Positions 1 through 4,982 of a stretch of 5,403 nucleotides of DNA are shown piece after piece. The stretch lies in the NCBI GenBank assembly GCA_012513545.1, contig JAAZCB010000536.1, forward strand, positions 1-5,403. Reading direction: 5' to 3'. The position numbers were made by a program, and so were the translations under genes. Under the pieces are notes generated by a model. That model did no database searches. It saw only the letters and a program-made list of their open reading frames with translations, and was not told where the DNA came from. The stretch comes from Clostridiaceae bacterium (lineage in GTDB: Bacteria > Bacillota_A > Clostridia > Acetivibrionales > Acetivibrionaceae). Numbering within the stretch: position 1 is the stretch's first letter; every line of letters begins with the position of its first letter.

Positions 1-975
1 CCTTGACTCCATTTTGTCCGAAAGCCTTCCTGCCAGAACGGAAAAAGCAGCCATAACAAGTGGTTGTGAAGACATTACAAGACCGGCATCCCCGGAGTTA
101 AATCCCTTTATGTATTGCAGGTACAGACTCATAAGGAAACCAACTGCAAATGTTGCACTGTAGTTAATAAATGCTGCAAGGTTGGAAAATGCAAACACCC
201 TGTTCTCTCTAAAAAGTCTGATGCTAATAACCGGACTGACTGCCTTAAGCTCCCATGCAATAAACATTGCCAGAAGTATGATTCCCATGCCTGTAAGAAT
301 CCAACCGTTGTAGTAACTGTCTCCAAACAAAGAGAGTCCGTAAATAATCAGAAAAAGCGAGAGCCCGTACAAAATTGTGCCCTTATAGTCAAACTTCTCA
401 CCTTCTGCCTCGGCCCACTCCCCTTTAAGTTTCCACATAGTAAGTACAATTACCAGTAAACCGATGGGCACGTTAACCCAGAAAACACCTCTCCATCCGA
501 AAGCTTGGGTAAGAAAGCCTCCTATGATCGGACCTCCCGACAATCCCAGGTATACGGCAGCGGTATTGATTCCCAGAGCTTTACCCCTTTCTCCGGCTGA
601 AAAAGCGGATGTCAGAATAGCTACACCTGTGCTGAATATCATGGCACTTCCTATACCCTGCACAACCCTTATTGCGATAAGCAAAAAGGGCGAAAATGAA
701 AAAGTACATAGCATAGAGGTTATTGTAAAAGTTATAAATCCAAAGGTGTATATTTTTTTTCTCCCGTAAATATCTGCAAGTTTCCCGAAGGGTACAAGGA
801 ATATTGCCGAGGCAAGCAGGTATGATGTTGCCACCCAACTTAAAAGTACAGCATCCATTGAAAACTCCTTTCCAATGACCGGAAGCGCGATATTTACAGA
901 TGAGGTCATAAAGGGTACAAGAAAGGAACCGAGTGCAGCTATAATGGTGATTACCTTCTTAGTCGTTACATCCAT
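1..975 (-). CDS. DHA2-family (EmrB/QacA-like, 14-TM) MFS drug/proton antiporter, C-terminus cut by window edge
   Basis: The minus-strand frame stays open for 325 codons from ATG at 975-973 to base 1, so the 3' end lies outside the window. Family members usually have about 450-500 residues, so roughly two thirds are present. About ten hydrophobic segments are visible, starting near residues 8-30, 43-63, 75-95, 96-120, 133-155 and 160-180. Diagnostic MFS motifs are present: the helix 1 motif NIALPVIG (28-35), motif A GKLADIYGRKK (64-74), motif B RVVQGIGSAM (103-112), motif C GLSGGPIIGG (144-153), then GWRGVFWVNVPIG (160-172), which is typical of DHA2 exporters. The protein should sit in the cytoplasmic membrane and exchange an amphipathic drug or metabolite for protons; the substrate cannot be read from sequence. 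The start is supported by a GAAAGGAT Shine-Dalgarno (986-992) about 10 nt upstream. It is divergent from the nuclease gene. Family assignment is secure, specificity unknown. Confidence 0.93.
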   Translation of the reverse strand, partial: MDVTTKKVITIIAALGSFLVPFMTSSVNIALPVIGKEFSMDAVLLSWVATSYLLASAIFLVPFGKLADIYGRKKIYTFGFITFTITSMLCTFSFSPFLLIAIRVVQGIGSAMIFSTGVAILTSAFSAGERGKALGINTAAVYLGLSGGPIIGGFLTQAFGWRGVFWVNVPIGLLVIVLTMWKLKGEWAEAEGEKFDYKGTILYGLSLFLIIYGLSLFGDSYYNGWILTGMGIILLAMFIAWELKAVSPVISIRLFRENRVFAFSNLAAFINYSATFAVGFLMSLYLQYIKGFNSGDAGLVMSSQPLVMAAFSVLAGRLSDKMESR

Positions 976-1001
976 TTAACAACAATCCTTTCAACAGCAT
1001 C

Positions 1002-1031
1002 AATATGGTAAAAATATGCACACTTTGACAA
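1002..1031 (-). promoter_or_regulatory. Candidate sigma-A promoter of the MFS transporter gene
   Basis: On the minus strand, TTGTCA (1031-1026, 5 of 6 matches to TTGACA) lies 18 nt from CATATT (1007-1002, 4 of 6 matches to TATAAT). Transcription would begin near 995, giving a leader of about 20 nt that contains the GAAAGGAT ribosome binding site. Alternative TATAAT hexamers exist further upstream (1067-1062 and 1079-1074), but neither has a good -35 partner. This is a sequence match only. Confidence 0.4.
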
Positions 1032-1058
1032 CAAAAAGCCTGTTTTTGAAATACATGA

Positions 1059-1083
1059 GTTATTATAACCAACATTATAATAA
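1059..1083. promoter_or_regulatory. AT-rich palindromic repeat pair, possible operator
   Basis: GTTATTATAAC at 1059-1069 is a perfect odd-centred palindrome (GTTAT-T-ATAAC). Its 9-base core TTATTATAA (1060-1068) recurs as the reverse complement TTATAATAA at 1075-1083. It lies about 30 bp upstream of the transporter promoter's -35 hexamer, where a TetR- or MarR-type regulator of a drug exporter could bind. In DNA this AT-rich such matches arise easily by chance, and no regulator gene is visible, so this is only a weak suggestion. Confidence 0.2.
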
Positions 1084-1197
1084 TACTATGAAAAAAAAGT
1101 AACCCCTTTATCGAAAATATATGTTAAATTAAGACAACTGCAAGTCATGGGCTGCAATTAAAAAACAAACTGACAAATTCATATTATCTTATCACAA

Positions 1198-1227
1198 TTT
1201 ACTGTAGTATGATATATTATTGATAAT
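1198..1227 (+). promoter_or_regulatory. Candidate sigma-A promoter of the thermonuclease gene
   Basis: TTTACT (1198-1203) and GATAAT (1222-1227) are separated by 18 nt, giving a start near 1234 and a leader of about 64 nt. An overlapping alternative uses ATCACA (1191-1196) and TATATT (1213-1218) with 16 nt spacing. A 6-bp inverted repeat, TTATCA (1189-1194) and TGATAA (1221-1226), brackets the promoter. All elements are imperfect. Confidence 0.35.
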
Positions 1228-1297
1228 GAAAAATTAAATGGTTTTAATCGGATTTAACTGGCATTAAGACCCTGATAATATCGAACGGAGAATAATA

Positions 1298-1852
1298 ATG
1301 AAGAAAAGAAAAAAAGCACCGGGTTTCCTGGTAATAATAATCCTTCTTTTGCTCGGAGGACTGTACTATAATAACTTTGATCTTTTTCTGGAAGACAGCT
1401 ATCCGGATTCACCGGTAAGGCTTGAAAAAGCGTTAGTCTCAAAGCATGTCGATGGTGACACTGTTTATGTAATACTTGAAGACGGCAGTGAAAAAAAAGT
1501 CCGCTTTACAGGTGTAAATTCTCCTGAAAGCACTACAAAAACCGAGCCCTACGGGAAAGAAGCATCGGACTACACAAAAAGAATCCTTAAAGGAAAAACC
1601 ATATACCTTGAGAAGGATGTTTCCGAAACAGATAAATATGGCAGGCTTCTTCGCTATATATGGATTGAGCCTCCAACGGAGATTTCCGAAAGTGAAATCC
1701 GTACCAAAATGTTTAATGCAATAATGGTACTGGAAGGATATGCCCAATCTTCAACCTATCCTCCTGATGTTAAATACAGCGAATACTTTAAGGACTTCCA
1801 GAAGGAAGCCCGGGAAAACAACACTGGTCTCTGGGCACTAAAAAATAAGTGA
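1298..1852 (+). CDS. Membrane-anchored or secreted thermonuclease (staphylococcal nuclease family)
   Basis: The 184-residue protein has a basic start (MKKRKK) and one hydrophobic segment (about 9-24). It is therefore a signal anchor or an uncleaved export signal, without a lipobox Cys. The rest is a full SNase domain (about 43-181), an OB-fold calcium-dependent phosphodiesterase that cuts DNA and RNA. Visible motifs are VDGDTV (51-56, D54 matching staphylococcal Asp21), VRFTGVNSPES (68-78, with R69 and E77 matching Arg35 and the general base Glu43), TDKYGRLLRYI (111-121, R116 matching Arg87) and the closing GLW (177-179). The calcium ligand equivalent to Asp40 is Asn74 and Thr41 is Ser75, so metal binding may differ, though Asn occurs here in other family members as far as I recall. 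GGAG at 1287-1290 supports the start. It probably degrades extracellular nucleic acid outside the membrane. No functional tie to the neighbours is visible. Confidence 0.93.
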   Translation: MKKRKKAPGFLVIIILLLLGGLYYNNFDLFLEDSYPDSPVRLEKALVSKHVDGDTVYVILEDGSEKKVRFTGVNSPESTTKTEPYGKEASDYTKRILKGKTIYLEKDVSETDKYGRLLRYIWIEPPTEISESEIRTKMFNAIMVLEGYAQSSTYPPDVKYSEYFKDFQKEARENNTGLWALKNK

Positions 1853-1867
1853 AACATTTTTATATAA

Positions 1868-1923
1868 CAGTCTTGTGACTGCAATGGGTGCATATTCTTC
1901 TTCACATTTATTACATTGCACCC
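1868..1923 (+). other. Cluster of overlapping inverted repeats after the thermonuclease gene
   Basis: Three hairpins can be drawn. CAGTC (1868-1872) pairs with GACTG (1877-1881) around a TTGT loop. TGCAATG (1880-1886) pairs with CATTGCA (1914-1920). GGGTGCA (1886-1892) pairs with TGCACCC (1917-1923). The last two share arms and cannot form together. No T-run follows position 1923, so this is not a standard intrinsic terminator. It could slow polymerase, protect the 3' end of the nuclease mRNA, or be chance. Confidence 0.35.
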
Positions 1924-1954
1924 GGTTACAATTCCCCTTATGAAGATTAAAGGA

Positions 1955-1984
1955 TTTACATCACGAACATACTTGTGGTAAAAT
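1955..1984 (+). promoter_or_regulatory. Extended -10 sigma-A promoter of the NYN/OST-HTH gene
   Basis: TTTACA (1955-1960, 5 of 6 matches) is followed after 18 nt by TAAAAT (1979-1984, 5 of 6 matches). The bases before it, TGG at 1976-1978, give an extended -10 TGn element. Transcription would start near 1991, about 32 nt before the start codon. This is the best promoter match in the window and indicates that the gene can be transcribed independently of the upstream nuclease gene. Confidence 0.6.
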
Positions 1985-2011
1985 TTACATTGTAGCTTCA
2001 GTAGTAGTTCT

Positions 2012-2020
2012 GGAAGGGAG
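2012..2020 (+). promoter_or_regulatory. Ribosome binding site that leaves two possible starts for the NYN gene
   Basis: The purine run GGAAGGGAG can pair with 16S rRNA in two registers. GGAAGG (2012-2017) sits 5 nt before the ATG at 2023, while GGGAG (2016-2020) sits 11 nt before the in-frame ATG at 2032. The first is the better spacing, but the second start, three codons later (MNPNELRL), cannot be excluded and would not touch the NYN domain. Confidence 0.6.
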
Positions 2021-2022
2021 TA

Positions 2023-2802
2023 ATGTTAAAGATGAATCCAAATGAGTTACGGCTTGCAGTTCTTATTGACGCTGATAACGTTCCATACAGTAATGTAAAG
2101 GGAATAATGGAGGAGATAGCCAAGTATGGAACTCCTACAATAAAAAGAATTTATGCAGATTGGACAAAACCAACCGTTTCCGGTTGGAAAAATGTATTGC
2201 TGGAAAATGCCATAACACCGATACAACAATACAGCTATACTACCGGGAAAAATTCAACCGATTCGGCTATGATTATAGATGCAATGGATATACTGTATTC
2301 AGAAAAGGTTGAAGGCTTCTGCATAATATCAAGCGACAGTGATTTTACAAGGCTGGTTACAAGATTACGCGAGGCAGGCATGAAGGTTTTCGGAATCGGC
2401 GAGAGAAAAACCCCCGCTCCTTTTATTGCTGCCTGTGACAAATTTACTTATGTTGAGATCATCAATTCTCCCATCAAGGATACTTCCCATACTGAAAATG
2501 AAGTTAAGAAAGGTGATCTTCATGAGCATGAGAAGGAGCAAAAAAGCAATACGGTAGTCATCGGAAAAGAAATAATCAACCTGATTTCAGCTTCCATAAA
2601 TGATGTGGCTGACGAAAACGGCTGGGCGTTTCTTGCCGATGTAGGCAACCTTATCAACAAAAAGCAGCCTGATTTTGACCCTCGTAATTTCGGGTTTTAT
2701 AAACTGACACAGCTAATAAAAAAACTTAAGCAGTTTGAGATTGAAGAGCGGGATTCGAATAACTCAAGAATCAAACATGTATATGTCAGGATAGTATCAT
2801 AA
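2023..2802 (+). CDS. NYN (LabA/DUF88, PIN-like) ribonuclease domain protein with C-terminal OST-HTH/LOTUS domain
   Basis: The 259-residue cytoplasmic protein lacks a signal peptide or membrane segment. Residues 9-148 form an NYN domain of the PIN-like nuclease fold. The acidic residues expected for metal binding are present: VLIDADN (13-19, D16 and D18), KNSTDSAMIIDAMDIL (76-91, D80 and D86) and IISSDSDFTRL (101-111, D105 and D107), followed by the usual G-KVFGIG strand (119-126). A charged, likely flexible linker (about 150-176) leads to an OST-HTH/LOTUS winged-helix domain (178-259), recognisable from NLISASINDVADENGWAFL, then the DP-NFG-YKL-LI pattern (219-232). Family knowledge suggests that such proteins bind and cut or regulate RNA, with OST-HTH as the RNA-binding part. 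The substrate is unknown. The gene has its own promoter and lies 170 bp after the nuclease gene and 194 bp before the xylanase gene, so no operon is implied. The domain call is firm, the role inferred. Confidence 0.9.
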   Translation: MLKMNPNELRLAVLIDADNVPYSNVKGIMEEIAKYGTPTIKRIYADWTKPTVSGWKNVLLENAITPIQQYSYTTGKNSTDSAMIIDAMDILYSEKVEGFCIISSDSDFTRLVTRLREAGMKVFGIGERKTPAPFIAACDKFTYVEIINSPIKDTSHTENEVKKGDLHEHEKEQKSNTVVIGKEIINLISASINDVADENGWAFLADVGNLINKKQPDFDPRNFGFYKLTQLIKKLKQFEIEERDSNNSRIKHVYVRIVS

Positions 2803-2882
2803 ATATGCTATTTGCAAATGAGAATTACCCGGAATTTTTGTACATTTAATTTTATATTGATTAAGAAATAATACCAGTCAAA

Positions 2883-2911
2883 ACACCCTGAAAAAATCTA
2901 CTTATGACGAA
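2883..2911 (+). promoter_or_regulatory. Possible sigma-I-type promoter upstream of the xylanase gene
   Basis: A C-rich element followed by an A-tract (ACACCC at 2883-2888, then TG and AAAAAA at 2891-2896) precedes a CGAA tetramer (2908-2911). Sigma-I promoters are described with a C-rich or A-tract -35 element and a CGAA-like -10. In C. thermocellum multiple sigma-I factors with polysaccharide-sensing anti-sigma partners control cellulosomal genes, so this location fits. The spacing (11 nt from A-tract to CGAA, 19 nt from ACACCC) is not confirmed as suitable, and CGAA alone is common by chance. Confidence 0.3.
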
Positions 2912-2930
2912 TACCTATATATATGTATAC

Positions 2931-2959
2931 TTGTTATGTTATCAGTCAATTTTTATATA
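2931..2959 (+). promoter_or_regulatory. Candidate sigma-A promoter of the xylanase gene
   Basis: TTGTTA (2931-2936, 4 of 6 matches) and TATATA (2954-2959) are separated by 17 nt. TATACT at 2956-2961 is an alternative -10 with 19 nt spacing. Transcription would begin near 2966, leaving a short AU-rich leader before the ribosome binding site. The region is AT-rich enough that the match is only moderately informative. Confidence 0.35.
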
Positions 2960-2984
2960 CTTCATTTAAATTTAATTTTATTTT

Positions 2985-2991
2985 AGGAGGT
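2985..2991 (+). promoter_or_regulatory. Strong ribosome binding site of the xylanase gene
   Basis: AGGAGGT is fully complementary to the core of the anti-Shine-Dalgarno sequence; its AGGAGG core ends 6 nt before ATG at 2997. It is the strongest site in the window, fixes the start codon, and suits a highly expressed secreted enzyme. Confidence 0.9.
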
Positions 2992-2996
2992 AAAAT

Positions 2997-4913
2997 ATGT
3001 TAAGGAAAAAAATACTGGCTTTATTTACAGCTGCTTTTCTGACTGCTGCAGGTATAATCGGCGGAAGTTTTTCACCAATAAAAGAGGTTTCTGCAGCCAA
3101 TCTCATCAGTGATGATTTTGAATCAGGCATAAGTGGTTGGGGACCAAGAGGTACCGACGATGAAGCAGAGACTGTTGAACTCACCACAGAGGAAGCCCAT
3201 TCAGGAGTCCGGTCCATTAAGGTAAGCAACCGTACACAGACCTGGCAAGGTGCAATGTCTGATAAATCGGACACCCTTTCCCTGGGAGAATCGTACACAC
3301 TTGCCGCTTACATAAAATATACAGATAATAAAGGTGCCGGCAGCCAGAATTTCAGCCTGCAGCTCCAATACAACAACGGTGCCGAAGACGTTTACAGAAA
3401 CATAAAAACGATTTCAGTTAATAAGGGAGTATGGACCTTGCTGGAAGGTCAGCTTACAGTTCCATTGGATGCATCAGATGTAAAGATTTACGTAGAAACT
3501 GAATGGAGGTCTAATCCAAGTACTACTGACCTGATAGATTTTTATATCGATGATTTTACTGCAACACCCGCAAATTTACCGGATATTGAAAAGGATATCG
3601 AAAGCTTGAAAGATGTCTTTGCCGGTTATTTTATGGTCGGCGCAGGGGCACTGGCAAGTGAGGTTGCTCCCAAACCGGGAAAAGAACTTTTCCTCAAACA
3701 TTACAACTGTTTAACTCCGGGCAATGAGCTTAAACCCGACTCAGTTCTTGACTATAATGCGACAATAGCTTATATGGAAGACAATGGCGATCAGGAAAAT
3801 CCGCAGGTAAGCTTGAGAGCAGCAAAAACTCTGCTTGAATTTGCCAGAGACAACAATATTCCTGTAAGAGGTCATACCCTTGTATGGCATAATCAAACGC
3901 CGGACTGGTTCTTTAAAGTAGATTACTCAAAAGAAGAAAATGCTGCCTGGGCTTCAAAAGAAGTTATGCTAAAGCGAATGGAAAACTACATTAAAAATAT
4001 CATGGAGCTTTTGGAAAAGGATTATCCGACAGTTAATATATACGCCTGGGATGTTGTTAACGAGGCAGTTGATCCAAATACTTCAACAGGTATGAGGAAT
4101 CCCGGCTCAAACTACAAACAGGACGGTGCCTCTGCATGGATGCAGACAGTAGGAGAAGACTTTGTTGAAAAAGCTTTTGAATACGCAAGAAAATATGCTC
4201 CTGCAAGCTGCAAGCTTTTCTACAACGATTATAACGAATACGAAGACAGGAAATGCGATTATATAATCAAAATTCTTACAAACCTGAAATCAAAAGGACT
4301 TGTTGACGGTATGGGCATGCAGTCCCATTGGATAATGGATTACCCAAGTTTGAGCATGTTTGAAAAATCCATTAAGAGGTATGCAGAATTAGGTCTGGAA
4401 ATACAAATAACCGAGCTGGACATAAAAAATCCTGATAACAGCTCCTATGCCCTAGAGCGCCAGGCATCCCGTTATAATGACATTGTAAAAAAATGCGTTG
4501 AATTGAAGGCAGACGGCATGAATATTTCTGCTTTGATATTCTGGGGTATAACCGATACAACAAGCTGGCTTGGTGGTTATCCGCTGCTGTTTGACGGCCA
4601 ATACAAGGCTAAACCTGCATATTATTCCATTATCAAAGATGTCCCGAGAATTTCCCCGTCACCATCACCAAGCATTCCTTCCGGTACATTAGGAGACCTT
4701 AACGGTGATGGCAAGGTAAATTCCACAGATTATGCTGCACTCAAAAGACACCTGTTGGAAATAACGGTGCTTCCTAGCTGGCGCATTCCGCTTGCGGATT
4801 TGAACGGCGATGGCAAGGTTAATTCTACCGATTATGCATTATTGAAAAGGGTAATCCTTGGAACAGCGACATTACCTGGTAATGGCGGTGGTGGAGGACC
4901 GGTAATTGACTGA
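2997..4913 (+). CDS. xynC: Cellulosomal endo-1,4-beta-xylanase: signal peptide, CBM22, GH10, type I dockerin (XynC-like)
   Basis: The 638-residue secreted enzyme hydrolyses internal beta-1,4 bonds of xylan. The signal peptide (1-33) has a basic start, a hydrophobic core and a likely cut at VSA|AN. Residues 35-190 match a CBM22 xylan-binding module (GISGWGPRG, W83 in QTWQG, ETEW at 167-170, closing DFYIDDFTATP). The GH10 domain (about 197-548) has all the signatures: GNELKPD (242-248), GHTLVWHNQ (292-300), WDVVNEA with acid/base E356, MQSHW with H444, ITELDI with nucleophile E473, and IFWGITDTTSW (514-524). A short Ser-Pro linker (553-560) leads to a dockerin (566-624) with two calcium-binding F-hand repeats, which would attach the enzyme to a scaffoldin cohesin in the cellulosome. 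Domain order equals that of C. thermocellum XynC, recalled as 619 residues. The extra length may include the unusual GNGGGGGP tail (628-635). The gene appears monocistronic, with its own RBS and a terminator. The symbol rests on architecture, not alignment. Confidence 0.96.
   Translation: MLRKKILALFTAAFLTAAGIIGGSFSPIKEVSAANLISDDFESGISGWGPRGTDDEAETVELTTEEAHSGVRSIKVSNRTQTWQGAMSDKSDTLSLGESYTLAAYIKYTDNKGAGSQNFSLQLQYNNGAEDVYRNIKTISVNKGVWTLLEGQLTVPLDASDVKIYVETEWRSNPSTTDLIDFYIDDFTATPANLPDIEKDIESLKDVFAGYFMVGAGALASEVAPKPGKELFLKHYNCLTPGNELKPDSVLDYNATIAYMEDNGDQENPQVSLRAAKTLLEFARDNNIPVRGHTLVWHNQTPDWFFKVDYSKEENAAWASKEVMLKRMENYIKNIMELLEKDYPTVNIYAWDVVNEAVDPNTSTGMRNPGSNYKQDGASAWMQTVGEDFVEKAFEYARKYAPASCKLFYNDYNEYEDRKCDYIIKILTNLKSKGLVDGMGMQSHWIMDYPSLSMFEKSIKRYAELGLEIQITELDIKNPDNSSYALERQASRYNDIVKKCVELKADGMNISALIFWGITDTTSWLGGYPLLFDGQYKAKPAYYSIIKDVPRISPSPSPSIPSGTLGDLNGDGKVNSTDYAALKRHLLEITVLPSWRIPLADLNGDGKVNSTDYALLKRVILGTATLPGNGGGGGPVID
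4692..4868 (+). repeat. Duplicated dockerin type I F-hand repeats within the xylanase gene
   Basis: Residues 566-589 and 600-623 are two copies of a 24-residue calcium-binding repeat. Both contain the identical block DLNGDGKVNSTDYA, with calcium ligands at Asp, Asn, Asp and Asp (567, 569, 571, 578 and 601, 603, 605, 612). The cohesin-recognition positions 10-11 and 17-18 are Ser-Thr and Lys-Arg in both copies, the pattern of C. thermocellum type I dockerins. About half of the codons in the identical block differ only synonymously, so the duplication is old and the protein sequence has been kept. Confidence 0.93.
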
Positions 4914-4951
4914 TCATATAAACATCTGATATATTGGTATTTTTTCAATCG

Positions 4952-4980
4952 AACCCCGGTTATACCGGGGTTTTTATTTC
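4952..4980 (+). terminator. Rho-independent terminator of the xylanase gene
   Basis: AACCCCGGT (4952-4960) pairs perfectly with ACCGGGGTT (4964-4972) around a TAT loop, giving a 9-bp GC-rich stem that runs directly into a T-rich tract (4971-4979). It starts 38 nt after the xylanase stop codon. There is no T-run on the opposite strand side, so it works only in the plus direction. It abuts the following SDR reading frame, which begins within about 3 nt of its end. Confidence 0.93.
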
Positions 4981-4982
4981 AT

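Larger units (their letters stand above)
976..1297. other. Divergent intergenic region between MFS transporter and thermonuclease genes
   Basis: These 322 bases hold no credible gene. They are very AT-rich and contain the putative minus-strand promoter and ribosome binding site of the transporter at the left, a palindromic AT-rich element near 1059-1083, and a weak plus-strand promoter near 1198-1227 followed by a GGAG ribosome binding site at 1287-1290, 7 nt before the nuclease ATG. No tRNA, riboswitch or terminator was recognised. The stretch from about 1090 to 1190 shows nothing I can name. Confidence 0.7.

Noticed and set aside
115..459. A plus-strand 114-codon frame with a strikingly cysteine-rich start, resembling a small metal-binding or toxin-like peptide
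   Set aside because: It lies fully antisense to the well-conserved MFS transporter. The cysteines come from reverse complements of its Ala-, Thr- and Tyr-rich helix codons, and no ribosome binding site precedes it.
464..769. Plus-strand 101-codon frame
   Set aside because: Antisense shadow of the MFS transporter motifs B, C and A; no homology-like motifs or ribosome binding site.
1025..1030. Perfect plus-strand TTGACA hexamer
   Set aside because: No TATAAT-like hexamer lies 16-18 nt downstream on the plus strand, and a plus-strand start here would be over 200 nt from the nuclease gene. The overlapping minus-strand TTGTCA has a better partner.
973..1075. Short minus-strand frame (ATG near 1075) that could be a leader peptide before the transporter
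   Set aside because: It lacks a ribosome binding site, its composition is that of AT-rich noise, it overlaps the transporter start out of frame, and it starts upstream of the best promoter.
2810..2819. Perfect palindrome ATTTGCAAAT after the NYN gene
   Set aside because: It has no loop for a hairpin and no following T-run, so it is not a terminator; a single AT-rich 10-bp palindrome is expected by chance.
2825..2839. AATT-ACCCGG-AATT followed by Ts, considered as a terminator for the NYN gene
   Set aside because: The stem has only four A-T pairs and would be too weak for termination.
2978..3298. Minus-strand 106-codon frame over the xylanase start
   Set aside because: Shadow of the signal peptide and CBM22 coding region; it ends inside the xylanase promoter region and has no family signature.
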